From assembly GCF_013466785.1 (NCBI RefSeq), contig NZ_CP059163.1:2232001-2296000 (forward strand): a stretch of 64,000 nt of DNA, given 5' to 3'. This DNA comes from Nocardioides marinisabuli (GTDB taxonomy: Bacteria > Actinomycetota > Actinomycetes > Propionibacteriales > Nocardioidaceae). Numbering within the stretch: the stretch's first letter is position 1; every line of letters starts with the position of its first letter. Below the pieces are notes generated by a model. The model was given only the letters and a program-made list of their open reading frames with translations, was not told the DNA's origin and made no database searches. Both the position numbers and the translations under genes were made by a program. Of the stretch, positions 17,695-26,212 are shown in pieces.

Positions 17695-19110
17695 TCAGGC
17701 GACACCCGACGCCATGTCGTCGACCTGGCCGGGACCGTCGGCGCGCCCCAGGTCCAGCGACGACAGCGGGCCCGGTCGGCCCAGGTGGTAGCCCTGGGCG
17801 AGCTCGCAGCCCAGGAGCCGCAGGCAGTCGACCTGGTCGGCTGTCTCGACCCCCTCGACGACCACGTCGACCGGGGCGGTGGCCAGCAGCGCCAGCACGG
17901 CGCGCACGAGGTCGAGGTCGGCCGGTGAGGTGGCGATCCCGGCGACCAGCGACCGGTCCACCTTCACGGTGTCGACGGGCAGCCGGTGCAGGTGGGAGAT
18001 GGAGGAGTAGCCGGTGCCGAAGTCGTCGATGCCGATGCGCACGCCCAGGCGGCGCAGCCGCAGCAGGGTGGACAGCACGTCCTCGTCGCCGGTCATCACG
18101 TCGGTCTCGGTGACCTCGAGGAGCAGTCCCGGGGGTGGCACGGCGTGGCGCCCGAGCAGGTCGGCGACACGCTCGGCGTACCCGGGGTCGCGCAGCTCGC
18201 CGGGGGAGACGTTGACGTGCACGGTCGCGGTGTGTCCCCGGCGGCGCCAGCCGGCGGCCGTGGCCAGCGCGCGGTCGAGGACCAGGGCGCCCAACCGGTG
18301 CACCAGGCCGGACCGCTCGGCGGCCGCGACCGCCTGCAGCGCCGGTACGGCGCCGCGCACCGGGTGCGTCCAGCGCAGCAGCGCCTCTACGGCGTGCACG
18401 GAGCCGGTCGCCAGCGAGCGCACCGGTTGGAAGGCCAGGTCGATCTGGGTGGGGTCGTCGAGGGCCTGGGCGAGGTCGCGCAGCAGGGCCAGGTCGTGGT
18501 CGGGACGCGAGAGCACCTCGGGCCGGAACCAGCGCACCCCGCCGGGGGAGCGGCGGGCGGCGTCGAGCAGGGTGGCGCGCACGTCGCGCAGCAGGTCCTC
18601 GGGCGGGTGCTCGTCGGTGAAGCCGCGCAGGCCGAGCGTGACCACCGGCCAGATCTCCGCGGGCGTCGTCCACACCTTCCCGCGCATCCGCTGCGCCACC
18701 TCCATGGCGTCGCGGTCGGCCTGCAGCGGCGCCGCGAGCAACACCCCCAGCGCGCCCCCGAGCGGGGAGATGCGCAGCGGTCGGAACTCCACCGACCCGG
18801 CCATGGCGCGACGCACCACCACCTCGGTGACGGTCTCGAGCGTGCCGGCACCGTGCGCGTCGGCGATGTCAGCGGCGTTGGAGACCCCGACGGCCACGAG
18901 CGTCATCCGCAGCCCGCGCCGGGTCGCGCGCTCGTGCATCTCGCACAGCGTCGTGACCAGGCGCTCGACCCCGGCGTACGTCGCCTCGTGACCCTGCAAC
19001 GAGCCCGGCGTCACGTCGCGGCGCAGGACCCCGTCGCGCGGCGCCGGGCTCGGCTGCAGCGCCGGGACCGCCGGCGTGCGTGTGTCCTCTCGCATCGTGT
19101 CGACCCCCAT
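17695..19110 (-). CDS. Degenerate-GGDEF plus intact EAL protein, predicted c-di-GMP phosphodiesterase
   Basis: The 471-residue soluble protein has an N-terminal GGDEF-fold region (about 60-205) in which the active-site signature reads SPLGGALGVLL, so GGDEF has become GGALG and synthesis is unlikely. The C-terminal EAL domain (about 215-465) keeps the catalytic set: VEALLRW, LEVTETDV, IGIDDFGTGYSS, VKVDRSLV, VVEGVETADQ and QGYHLGRP. Predicted activity is hydrolysis of c-di-GMP to pGpG. It is the mirror image of the second c-di-GMP protein of the locus. Start at ATG 19110; ATG 19095 is an alternative. It lies just after the pilus gene pilD on the same strand. Confidence 0.9.
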   Translation of the reverse strand: MGVDTMREDTRTPAVPALQPSPAPRDGVLRRDVTPGSLQGHEATYAGVERLVTTLCEMHERATRRGLRMTLVAVGVSNAADIADAHGAGTLETVTEVVVRRAMAGSVEFRPLRISPLGGALGVLLAAPLQADRDAMEVAQRMRGKVWTTPAEIWPVVTLGLRGFTDEHPPEDLLRDVRATLLDAARRSPGGVRWFRPEVLSRPDHDLALLRDLAQALDDPTQIDLAFQPVRSLATGSVHAVEALLRWTHPVRGAVPALQAVAAAERSGLVHRLGALVLDRALATAAGWRRRGHTATVHVNVSPGELRDPGYAERVADLLGRHAVPPPGLLLEVTETDVMTGDEDVLSTLLRLRRLGVRIGIDDFGTGYSSISHLHRLPVDTVKVDRSLVAGIATSPADLDLVRAVLALLATAPVDVVVEGVETADQVDCLRLLGCELAQGYHLGRPGPLSSLDLGRADGPGQVDDMASGVA

Positions 19111-19152
19111 GTCGTCGTCGAGGCGTGCCCGACGGAGAGCGGCGCGGGGCGC

Positions 19153-19217
19153 AGTTCTAGACCGGACGGAGGTCACCGTGGCCCATCTCGCCATGTGGGC
19201 GCAGTCTGGTCTAGACC
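19153..19217. promoter_or_regulatory. Two GKTCTAGACC sites upstream of the EAL gene
   Basis: GTTCTAGACC (19153-19162) and the perfect palindrome GGTCTAGACC (19208-19217) lie 55 bp apart in the same orientation, both followed by a GA dinucleotide two bases later and preceded by GCGCAGT. They sit 43-107 bp upstream of the EAL gene start. Near matches (GGTCCGGACC, GGTCTAGGCC) occur inside both divergent pilus promoter regions, suggesting one regulator. Confidence 0.45.
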
Positions 19218-19301
19218 TGAAACCCCTGTGGCTGGTGGGTTTGCGGCCCAGGATTTTACGTTGGGGGTGGATCAATCGCCCGGAGCGGGCACACCGTGAG
19301 G

Positions 19302-20102
19302 TCAGGCGAGTCCGGTCAGCCGCAGGTAGGCGCCGGCGACCGGGTGGCCGGCGAAGAGGCCGACGCCGGCGCCCACGAGCATGAACGGCCCGTGCGGGAC
19401 CCTCGTCCCGCGGCTCACGGTCCCGGTGACCAGCAGCAGCCCGCCCACCAGCCCGCCCAGCACGAAGCCGGCCCCGAGCCCCACGAGTGCGCTCCCGGTG
19501 CCGACGGCGCCCAGCGCCAGGCCCAGCACCGGTGCCAGCGCCACGTCGCCGAGGCCCATGCCGCGACCGCGCGTGGCCGCCCAGGCGCCGGCGTAGACGA
19601 CCGTCCACGCGCCGGTCGCGACCAGCACGTCCAGCACCGGGACCGACCCGCCCAGCGCCTGGTCGAGGGCGAGCAGTCCGACCAGCGGGACCGCGGCGGC
19701 ACCGGTGACGGCGAAGGGCAGGCGGCCGTGCTCGAGGTCGATCAGCGCCAGCGCCACCCCGGCGGCCGCCACGACCAGCAGCGCGCCCATCACCTGGGGG
19801 TCGTCCACCCGCAGCGCGACGGCGACCATCAGCACCGCGGTGCCGGCCTCGACGAGGGGGTAGCGCACGGGGATGGGCTCGCGGCAGTCGCGGCAGCGCC
19901 CGCGCAGCAGCACCCACGACACCACCGGCACGTTGTCGCGCCCGCGCACCTCGTGCCCGCAGGCCGGGCACGCCGAGCCCGGGGAGACGACGGACAGCCC
20001 GAGGGGCACCCGGTGGACCACCACGTTGAGGAACGAGCCGACCGCCAGGCCCAGGGTGCCGACGAGGCCCACCAGGAGCGGCAGGGGCAGGCCCGCACTC
20101 AC
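19302..20102 (-). CDS. pilD: Prepilin peptidase (A24 family)
   Basis: This 266-residue polytopic membrane aspartyl protease cleaves and usually N-methylates type IV prepilins. It shows GSFLNVVVHRVP at the N-terminus and the cytoplasmic zinc-type CPACGHEV...CRDCREPIPVRYPLVE tetracysteine domain. The two catalytic aspartates are in LIDLEHGRLP and GMGLGDVALAP (the conserved GxGD). About seven to eight membrane segments are visible. The GTG start at 20102 overlaps the stop of the upstream membrane protein gene. It should process the prepilin-like proteins encoded at 31-36 kb. Confidence 0.93.
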   Translation of the reverse strand: MSAGLPLPLLVGLVGTLGLAVGSFLNVVVHRVPLGLSVVSPGSACPACGHEVRGRDNVPVVSWVLLRGRCRDCREPIPVRYPLVEAGTAVLMVAVALRVDDPQVMGALLVVAAAGVALALIDLEHGRLPFAVTGAAAVPLVGLLALDQALGGSVPVLDVLVATGAWTVVYAGAWAATRGRGMGLGDVALAPVLGLALGAVGTGSALVGLGAGFVLGGLVGGLLLVTGTVSRGTRVPHGPFMLVGAGVGLFAGHPVAGAYLRLTGLA

Positions 20103-20770
20103 GCGCTGCGCCTGCGGTTCGCACCCACCGCGACGTCGTACGCCGAGCGCTGCTGCTCGCTCAGGAGCACCCACAGCTCGGGCGGCAGGCCCCCGCGGGT
20201 GGTCGGCAGCGCCGCAGCGTGCCGTCCGCGGGGCGCGGGCTCGGCCGGGACGAGGGCGGCCAGGTCCTCGAGCGGAGCGAGGGCCGGCCCCGGCGAAGCG
20301 GGGTCGACGAGGGCCTGCGCCGCCGCCCGCGCGCAGCGCAGCAGCGCGAGGGGGTCGCGGTCGTCGAGGGCACCCACGAGGTCGCCCAGCTCGCCGCCGG
20401 CACCGGCCAGGTGCGGCGAGAGGGTCGCCAGGTCGGCGGCCCACTGGCACAGCACGGCCGCCTCGAGGTCCCCGACCTCGGCCAGGCGCCGCGCCAGGCC
20501 GGCGTACGTCGTCGGCACCGGGCCGGGTGCGGGCACCTGCGGCGCCTCTGGCTGCTCGAGCAGGCGAGGTCCCTCGGTCGTCTCGGTCGACGCGGGGCGG
20601 GTCGGCAGCGCCGGCAGGTCGGGCAGGTCGGGCACGTCGGCACCGGTGCGGCGCCGGCGCAGGACGACGAGCACGCCGACCAGCCCGGCGGCCAGGAGCA
20701 GCAGCCCGACGAGGGGTAGGAGCGGTGCGACCGCGACGTGGGGGACGGGGGCAGGGTCAAGGACGCGCAC
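20099..20770 (-). CDS. Pilus-locus membrane protein of unknown function
   Basis: The 223-residue protein has one N-terminal transmembrane helix (PLLPLVGLLLLAAGLVGVLVVL, about 14-35) followed by RRRR and a cytoplasmic, Pro/Ala/Leu-rich helical region. The GTG at 20770 has AGGAGT just upstream, and further upstream lies a WhiG-type promoter. It is coupled to pilD by a 4-base overlap. No family was recognised; a pilus assembly accessory role is inferred only from position. Confidence 0.7.
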   Translation of the reverse strand: MRVLDPAPVPHVAVAPLLPLVGLLLLAAGLVGVLVVLRRRRTGADVPDLPDLPALPTRPASTETTEGPRLLEQPEAPQVPAPGPVPTTYAGLARRLAEVGDLEAAVLCQWAADLATLSPHLAGAGGELGDLVGALDDRDPLALLRCARAAAQALVDPASPGPALAPLEDLAALVPAEPAPRGRHAAALPTTRGGLPPELWVLLSEQQRSAYDVAVGANRRRSA

Positions 20771-20812
20771 GGACACTCCTGGCGAGGGCTCCGGGTATGG
20801 GGGGCACCAGGA

Positions 20813-20840
20813 GCATCGGCACCAGGCGGCCCGGTCTGTA
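20813..20840 (-). promoter_or_regulatory. WhiG/FliA-type promoter for the membrane protein-pilD operon
   Basis: On the minus strand TACAG (from 20840) is followed after 15 bases by GCCGATGC (20820-20813). Start codon GTG is at 20770, about 42 bases downstream. The element has the same length and spacing as five others at pilus start regions. Confidence 0.6.
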
Positions 20841-20843
20841 GCC

Positions 20844-20872
20844 CCGCTAGCTGTTGGAACTACAGCTAGCGG
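20844..20872 (-). terminator. Hairpin spanning the stop codon of the GGDEF-EAL gene
   Basis: Perfect 11-bp arms CCGCTAGCTGT (20844-20854) and ACAGCTAGCGG (20862-20872) surround a 7-base loop. The TAG stop of the upstream gene lies in one arm. The hairpin separates the pilMNO-GGDEF operon from the next promoter. No U-tract follows. Confidence 0.65.
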
Positions 20873-22362
20873 TCGAGCCGCGAGGCGCTGACCCGGTGCC
20901 ACTGGCCGACCCAGTCGCCCAGTTCCTCGAGCGGCATCGGGGCGCCCAGCCAGTAGCCCTGGAAGGCGTCGCAGCCCATCGCCCGCAGACGGTGCACCAC
21001 CTCGGCCTCCTCGACGCCCTCGGCGACCACCCGGATGTCGAGGCCGTGGGCGGCGTTGACCATCGCGCGGCACAGCCGCTCGGCCTCGGGGTCGGCACCG
21101 ACCTGGCGGACGATGGCGGGGTCGATCTTGATCTCCCGGACCGCGGAGTACTGCCACAGCGCCGTCAGCGACGTCTGCGCCGACCCGAAGCCGTGCACGC
21201 TCACCCGGCAGCCCAGGGTGCGCAGCGACTCCAGCAGCCCGCGCACCTCGGTGGTCGCCCGGGGCGCCGGCTCGGTGATCTCGAGGACCAGGTCGGAGGG
21301 CGAGGCGCCGGTGTGGCGCAGCAGCGCGGCCACGTCGTCGAGCAGGCGCGGGCCGAGCATGCTGCGTGCCGAGACGTTGACGGCCACCGAGCAGCCCGGG
21401 GCCAGGCGCTGGAGCTCGGTCCGGTCCGCGAGCGCGTGGGCCAGCACCAGCCGCGTGAGCGGCACGATCGCGTCGCTGCGCTCGGCCTGCGGGAGGAAGG
21501 ACTCCGGCAGCAGCAGTCCGTGCTCGGGGTGCTGCCAGCGCACGAGGGCCTCGAAGCCGGTCACCGCGCCGCTCCAGCCGTCGACCTGGGGCTGGTAGTG
21601 CACCCGGACCTCCTCGCCGCCGGCGATGGCCGCGAGCAGCTCGTCACGCAGCTGGCGGCCCAGGCGTCCGGCCGCCGCCGGCAGGGGCCGTCGCCACCCG
21701 GCCGAGGGGCTCGACTTGGCGTCGTACATCGCCTCGTCGGCGACCCGGAGCAGGTCGGGGACGGTCCGGGCGTCGACACCGTGCACCGCCAGGCCGAGCG
21801 AGGGGGCGACCGTGAGGCTGACGTCGTCGACGTGCACGGGCGCGGAGAGCACGTCGAGCAGCGCGGAGGCCCGCCGCTCGAGCGCGGCGTCGTCCTCGCC
21901 GATCACGATCATCGCGAACTCGTCACCCCCCAGACGCACCGCGAGCTCGTGCTCGCGCTCCTGGGAGCGGGTACGCCGCGCGACCTCGGCGAGCACCTGG
22001 TCGCCGGCGTCGTGACCCAGGGTGTCGTTGACGTGCTTGAAGCCGTCGAGGTCGAGGACCACGAGCCCGACGCGGCAGCACCCGGACTGCTCGGACCGGG
22101 CCAGCACCGCACGTCCCTGCGACTCCAGCGCCGCCCTGCCGGGCATCCCGGTCAGCGGGTCGCGGGGGTCGTCGTCACCGCCGAGCCGACGCAGCCGAGG
22201 CACCCAGGGCCACCAGCCCCGGTGGCGCTGGGGGTGCTCGCGCGTGGGGAGGGTGATCACGAAGGGACCCCAGCGCCGCAGGGCGACGAGCACGAGCAGA
22301 CCGAGCAGCAGCACCGCGGCGGCCGTGACGGCGGCCGCGGGGGGCTCGGTGAGTCCAGGCAT
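20866..22362 (-). CDS. Intact GGDEF plus degenerate EAL protein, predicted diguanylate cyclase
   Basis: This 498-residue protein has one N-terminal membrane helix (about 10-30). The GGDEF domain (about 65-225) has an intact active site RLGGDEFAMIV and the upstream VVLDLDGFKHVNDTLGHDAGD. The EAL domain (about 240-495) keeps FEALVRW, LEITEPAP, IKIDPAIV and AEGVEEAEV, but the metal-binding DDFG motif is VSVHGFGSAQTSL, so both aspartates are lost. Prediction: it makes c-di-GMP, and the EAL part is inactive or a binding module. It starts only 1 base after the pilO stop and so belongs to the pilMNO operon. Confidence 0.9.
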   Translation of the reverse strand: MPGLTEPPAAAVTAAAVLLLGLLVLVALRRWGPFVITLPTREHPQRHRGWWPWVPRLRRLGGDDDPRDPLTGMPGRAALESQGRAVLARSEQSGCCRVGLVVLDLDGFKHVNDTLGHDAGDQVLAEVARRTRSQEREHELAVRLGGDEFAMIVIGEDDAALERRASALLDVLSAPVHVDDVSLTVAPSLGLAVHGVDARTVPDLLRVADEAMYDAKSSPSAGWRRPLPAAAGRLGRQLRDELLAAIAGGEEVRVHYQPQVDGWSGAVTGFEALVRWQHPEHGLLLPESFLPQAERSDAIVPLTRLVLAHALADRTELQRLAPGCSVAVNVSARSMLGPRLLDDVAALLRHTGASPSDLVLEITEPAPRATTEVRGLLESLRTLGCRVSVHGFGSAQTSLTALWQYSAVREIKIDPAIVRQVGADPEAERLCRAMVNAAHGLDIRVVAEGVEEAEVVHRLRAMGCDAFQGYWLGAPMPLEELGDWVGQWHRVSASRLDR

Positions 22363-22363
22363 G

Positions 22364-23035
22364 TCATCCCGACCGGCTCGTGATCCGCGTGTCGGGCTCG
22401 GGCACCGGCGGCGCCACGAAGGTGGTTCCCGACAGGGTCAGGGTGAGCGTAGGGGACCCCGCCTCGCCCGACAGCGAGATGGAGCGGACCAGCACCGCCC
22501 GGTCCAGCCCACCGAGCCGGTCCAGCAGCCGGGTGGCCTGCTCGTAGCTGCCGGTCAGGGTCATCGAGACCGTCTGCACCGCGTACTCCGCGACCGGTGC
22601 GGCCGCGTCGGGCTGCTGCGTCGCCGGGTCGCCCGCTTGCGGCGCGGCGACGGGCGCCGGGGCGTCGGGGCCCACCGCGACCGGCACGGGCGCGCTGGGG
22701 CTGAGGGTGGTGATGTCACGGGCTGCGTAGCCCGCCTGCGTCGCTGCCTCGTCGACGAGGGCGAAGAACCCCGGTTGGTCGGCGGTGGCCGGCACCAGGC
22801 GGTCGAGCACCTCGGCGGCCTTCCTGGTGGAGCCGAGGTCCTCGGCCCGCGACTCCAGGTCGGCCAGGTCAGCGGCCAGCACCCGGTTCCGCTCGACGGC
22901 GTCGTCGGTGGCCCGCCGGGCGTTCCCGACGTCCTCGGTGAGCGGGCCCAGCAGCAGCAACCAGCCCGCCGCGGCGAGCAGCAGCAGCGTCAGCGAGCCC
23001 AGGACGAGGGTGGCGGAGGGGGAGCGGAGGCTCAC
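22364..23035 (-). CDS. pilO: PilO-like type IV pilus alignment protein
   Basis: The 223-residue protein has one N-terminal membrane helix (ATLVLGSLTLLLLAAAGWLLLLGPL), a coiled-coil segment (about 33-75) and a C-terminal ferredoxin-like part with VSMTLTGSYEQATRLLDRLGGLDRAVLVRSISLS, the typical PilO pattern in which a short inner-membrane protein pairs with PilN. A Pro/Ala linker occupies about 115-145. The GTG start at 23035 overlaps the pilN stop by 4 bases. Confidence 0.82.
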   Translation of the reverse strand: MSLRSPSATLVLGSLTLLLLAAAGWLLLLGPLTEDVGNARRATDDAVERNRVLAADLADLESRAEDLGSTRKAAEVLDRLVPATADQPGFFALVDEAATQAGYAARDITTLSPSAPVPVAVGPDAPAPVAAPQAGDPATQQPDAAAPVAEYAVQTVSMTLTGSYEQATRLLDRLGGLDRAVLVRSISLSGEAGSPTLTLTLSGTTFVAPPVPEPDTRITSRSG

Positions 23036-23820
23036 GGGGTGGCTCCTTCGGCGGGCTCGAGGGTGCCCAGGCGGGCGCCCAGGTCGTCGTAGCGCTTGCT
23101 GAACACCTTCACGGCCAGGGCGACCGAGCCGCTGAAGGTGATGGGGGCGCCCTCGCTGGTGGTCGTGGTGGTGACGAAGGGCTCGTCGAACCACGCGCTC
23201 TCGTCGAGGGCGGCGACGAGAGCGCCGACGCTCTCGCGGTCGGTGGCGGTGCCGGTGAGGTTGAGGCAGCCCACGACCACGAGCGTCGCGAACGGGTCGG
23301 GGCCGGGGCAGGCCGCGGCCTCCAGGCCACGGGTCGGGTCGGCGACGCTGCCGTCGGCGGCCACCACCCGGCCCGCGTCGGGCCTGCGGCCGGGCAGGTC
23401 GACCGTCACCGACTCCAGGCCGGCGCCGGGCGGGAGGGCCCCGTCGAGCTCGACCAGGACCCTCGCGAGGTCGACGTCGGTGGCCATCGCCTCCTGCACC
23501 GTGCCCACCCGGCGCGACACGCCCCCGACGTAGGCCTGGACGGGCGCCAGCGCCGCGATCTCGCGGCCGAGCTGGGCGCCGACCGCCTCCTCGCCGCGCA
23601 GGTCGGCCTCGGCGCCGGCCAGCGCGAGACGTTGGAAGGTCCACGCGCCGCCCGTCAGCAGCACCAGCGCGAGACCGGCCACGCCCAGCCGGCGGCGCCA
23701 GCGGTGCACCCGCAACCGGTCGTGGACCCAGGGGGAGAGCAGGTCGACCGTCGCCGGACCCGGCCCGGTGACGGCGGTGTCACGGACGGACCGACGGCCC
23801 CCGGTGCGTGCGGTGCTCAT
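23032..23820 (-). CDS. pilN: PilN-like type IV pilus alignment protein
   Basis: The protein of about 262 residues has a cytoplasmic N-terminus with VDLLSPWVHDRLRVHRWRRR, comparable with the INLLP motif by which PilN binds PilM. A membrane helix (LGVAGLALVLLTGGAWTF), a coiled coil and a periplasmic-side domain follow. The ATG at 23820 is chosen; ATG 23838 would add six residues. Its 5' end overlaps the 3' part of the pilM frame, and its stop overlaps pilO. The three form the inner-membrane alignment subcomplex of a monoderm pilus. Confidence 0.8.
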   Translation of the reverse strand: MSTARTGGRRSVRDTAVTGPGPATVDLLSPWVHDRLRVHRWRRRLGVAGLALVLLTGGAWTFQRLALAGAEADLRGEEAVGAQLGREIAALAPVQAYVGGVSRRVGTVQEAMATDVDLARVLVELDGALPPGAGLESVTVDLPGRRPDAGRVVAADGSVADPTRGLEAAACPGPDPFATLVVVGCLNLTGTATDRESVGALVAALDESAWFDEPFVTTTTTSEGAPITFSGSVALAVKVFSKRYDDLGARLGTLEPAEGATP

Positions 23821-24859
23821 GCGCTGCGCCCCAGGCACAGGCCGCCGGCAGCGCGAGGTCGTAGCCGTCGTCGCCCGGGAGCCCGAGGTGCGCGCCGAGG
23901 TCGAGCCGGCCCACCGGCAGACCCAGCACGCCGGAGGCCCGCTCCAGGAAGCCGTGCTGGTGCCCGGCGCCGCCGCTGAGCACGGCGCTGATCGGCACGT
24001 GCGCAGGGTCGGTGGCGGCGTGGAAGTCGAGCGTGGTGCGCACCTCGGTGAGCAGCCGCTGCGTGGCCTCGTCCAGCACGGGGTCCGGAGCGGCGCTGGT
24101 GCCCTCCCGCTCCGGGCCGCCGCGCTTGCGCAGCTCGGCGGCCGGCCAGTCCAGCCCGGTCTCCTCGGCCAGGGCCCGGGTCAGTGCGTCGCCGCCGACG
24201 CCGGGGGAGACCCGCACGAAGTGCGGCACGCGCCGGTGTGCACCGCCACCGAGACGGTGTCGGCGCCGATGTCGACCACGGCCTGCGTCGAGGCGTGCTC
24301 GGGACCGGTCGGCGCGTCCTGCGCGGCGACCGCCGCGCGCACCAGGGCCAGCGGCGCCAGGTCGGCGGCGACCGGGCGAAGCCCGGCGGCCTGCACGCAG
24401 CGCACCATCTCGTCGACGGCTCCACGGGCGGTGGCCACCAGCAGGATCCGCACCACCCGGCGTACCGCCCCGGTCGTGGGGTCGACCTGCTCGTCCTCGC
24501 CGAGGAGCACGTGGTCGAGGTTGGCGTCGTCGACCGCGACCGGCAGCACGTCGGCCACCTGGTAGCGCAGCGCCCGGCGCAGGTCGGCCGGCGGCATCCA
24601 GTCCAGCTCCAGCGGGCGCACCAGCACCGACCCGCTGCCCACCCCCAGCCGCACCGAGCGGGACGCGATCCTCTCCTCGCGCCACAGCTGGCGCAGCGCG
24701 GCGGTCACCGCGGCCGGGTCGACCACCAGGCCGGCCTCCACGGCACCCACCGGCAGCGGCACCCGGCCGTGCCGGCGTACGACGGGACGGCGGCCGCGGC
24801 GCAGCTCGACGGCGCGCACGGCGTGCGGCCGATGTCGAGCCGACGACGGTGCGGGGCAT
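23780..24859 (-). pseudogene. pilM: PilM ATPase-like protein gene with three apparent 1-base deletions
   Basis: The ATG at 24859 has GAGGAGG 6 bases upstream and opens MPRTVVG, but the expected LDIG (ATP-binding) block is out of frame. A missing C near 24840 and another base near 24823 restore LDIGRT and AVRAVELRRG. The second frame then runs through LELDWMPPADLRRALRYQVADVLP and VVDIGADTVSVAVHTG. A third missing base near 24231 restores VPHFVRVSPGVGGDALTRAL and the C-terminus DLALPAACAWGAA. The three deletions sum to one codon, so both ends share a frame. Either the gene is inactivated, which would stall pilus assembly, or the sequence lost bases in GG/CC runs. I lean to sequence error because the rest of the operon is intact. 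Confidence 0.8.
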
Positions 24860-24905
24860 GGGACCTCCTCGGGGAGCGGCGCGGGGTGGTCCGCGCTCCC
24901 CGGTG

Positions 24906-24933
24906 TCATCGGCCGCGCCGAGGGCGGACTTGA
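24906..24933 (-). promoter_or_regulatory. WhiG/FliA-type promoter for pilM-N-O-GGDEF
   Basis: Minus strand: TCAAG from 24933, 15 bases, GCCGATGA (24913-24906), the best match in the window to the sigma-28 class -10 box GCCGATAA. The pilM ATG is 46 bases downstream. Confidence 0.7.
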
Positions 24934-24946
24934 CCGCCGACCGGCC

Positions 24947-24956
24947 GGTCCGGACC
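24947..24956. promoter_or_regulatory. GGTCCGGACC palindrome between divergent pilus promoters
   Basis: This perfect 10-bp palindrome lies inside the 28-bp gap separating the -35 boxes of the pilM and pilT promoters. It resembles GGTCTAGGCC in the same place of the pilA/pseudopilin region and GGTCTAGACC upstream of the EAL gene. The cognate regulator is unknown. Confidence 0.4.
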
Positions 24957-24961
24957 ACCGC

Positions 24962-24989
24962 TACAGGTCGGCCCGCCGGGTGCCGACAA
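24962..24989 (+). promoter_or_regulatory. WhiG/FliA-type promoter for pilT-rsiG
   Basis: TACAG (24962-24966), 15 bases, GCCGACAA (24982-24989). The GTG start of the first pilT gene is 35 bases downstream, with GAGAGGAGA as Shine-Dalgarno. Confidence 0.65.
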
Positions 24990-25024
24990 CCCCGGTGGCT
25001 CGACCGACCACGAGAGGAGACCCG

Positions 25025-26212
25025 GTGGGCGACACCTGGCACGACGGCGACCAGCCGCGCGTCGACCCGCGGCTGCGCGCCCTGCTGGAGGCGGTCGTCA
25101 CCGCCGGTGCCTCCGACCTGCACCTGCGCGCGGGGGCGGTGCCGCGGATGCGACGCGGGGGCCTGCTCGAGTCGATCGGCGACGAGGCGTACGACGCCGC
25201 CGCGCTGTCGCTCGCGCTGCGCGGGTGCATGACCGACGCGGTGCGGGCCGGGTTCGAGCGCGACCTGGAGGCCGACTTCGCGCTGGCCGTGCCGGGGGTG
25301 GCCCGGTTCCGGGTCAACGTGTTCCGCGCCCGGGGCGCCGACGGGGCGGTGCTGCGGCTGATCAGCGACCACCCGGTGCCGCTGGAGGAGCTCGGGCTGC
25401 CGGACGTGGTGCGCCACCTGGCGCTGCGACCCCGGGGCCTGGTGCTGGTCACCGGCCCGACCGGGTCGGGCAAGTCGACCACGCTGGCGGCGATGGTCGA
25501 CGCGCTGAACGCCGCGCGGCCGGTGCACATCCTGACCCTGGAGGACCCGATCGAGGTGCTGCACGCCGATCGGGCCGCCACCGTGACGCAGCGCGAGCTG
25601 GGCAGCGACACCCGCGACTGGGCGGGGGCGCTGCGGGCGGCGATGCGCCAGGACCCCGACACCATCCTGATCGGCGAGCTGCGCGACGCCGAGACCGTGC
25701 GCGCGGCGCTGTCGGCCGCCGAGACCGGTCACGCGGTGCTGGCCTCGATGCACACGACCGATGCGAAGGAGACGGTGCTGCGGCTCGTCGAGTTCTTCCC
25801 GCCGCACGAGCAGGGCCGGGTGCGGGCGGCGCTCGGGGCCAGTCTCGAGGGCGTCGTGTGCCAGCGGCTGGTGCCGCGCGCCGACGGCAGCGGCCGGGTG
25901 TGCGTGCTCGAGATCGGGGTGCGCGACGCGCGGTTCGCCGAGGCCGTCGCCGACCCCGAGCGCACCCACTCGATCCCCGACGTGCTGGCCGACGGCGGCT
26001 ACTCGGGCATGCAGTCCTTCGACCAGCACCTGCTGCGCCTGGTCCTCGACGGCACCATCGACGTGCGCACTGGCACGATGGCCGCCACCAACCCGCACGA
26101 CTTCGGCGTGATGCTGCGGCGCTCGGGGCACGCGGGCCAGCGGCCCGCGACGGTGCCCGCGGAGTCCGAGCCGGCGCCGGGACGCCGACGAGCACTGGAG
26201 CCGCAGCAGTGA
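25025..26212 (+). CDS. pilT: PilT-type pilus retraction ATPase (first copy)
   Basis: This 395-residue hexameric ATPase of the type IV pilus motor has an N-terminal PAS-like region with GASDLHLRAGAVPRMRRGG and VARFRVNVFRARG. It also has Walker A GPTGSGKSTT (Lys150), the Asp box LTLEDPIEVLH, Walker B with GELRDAETVRAAL, and the His box SAAETGHAVLASMHTTDAKETV. The PilT-specific C-terminal region GYSGMQSFDQHLLRLV is present. The N-terminus starts at GTG 25025. Its last bases overlap the anti-sigma gene (GTG inside the TGA), so the two are co-translated. Confidence 0.93.
   Translation: MGDTWHDGDQPRVDPRLRALLEAVVTAGASDLHLRAGAVPRMRRGGLLESIGDEAYDAAALSLALRGCMTDAVRAGFERDLEADFALAVPGVARFRVNVFRARGADGAVLRLISDHPVPLEELGLPDVVRHLALRPRGLVLVTGPTGSGKSTTLAAMVDALNAARPVHILTLEDPIEVLHADRAATVTQRELGSDTRDWAGALRAAMRQDPDTILIGELRDAETVRAALSAAETGHAVLASMHTTDAKETVLRLVEFFPPHEQGRVRAALGASLEGVVCQRLVPRADGSGRVCVLEIGVRDARFAEAVADPERTHSIPDVLADGGYSGMQSFDQHLLRLVLDGTIDVRTGTMAATNPHDFGVMLRRSGHAGQRPATVPAESEPAPGRRRALEPQQ

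Noticed and set aside
19111..19301. WhiG-type promoter for the EAL phosphodiesterase gene
   Set aside because: No GCCGA-like -10 with the required upstream box was found on the minus strand in this gap; only the GGTCTAGACC-type sites are present.
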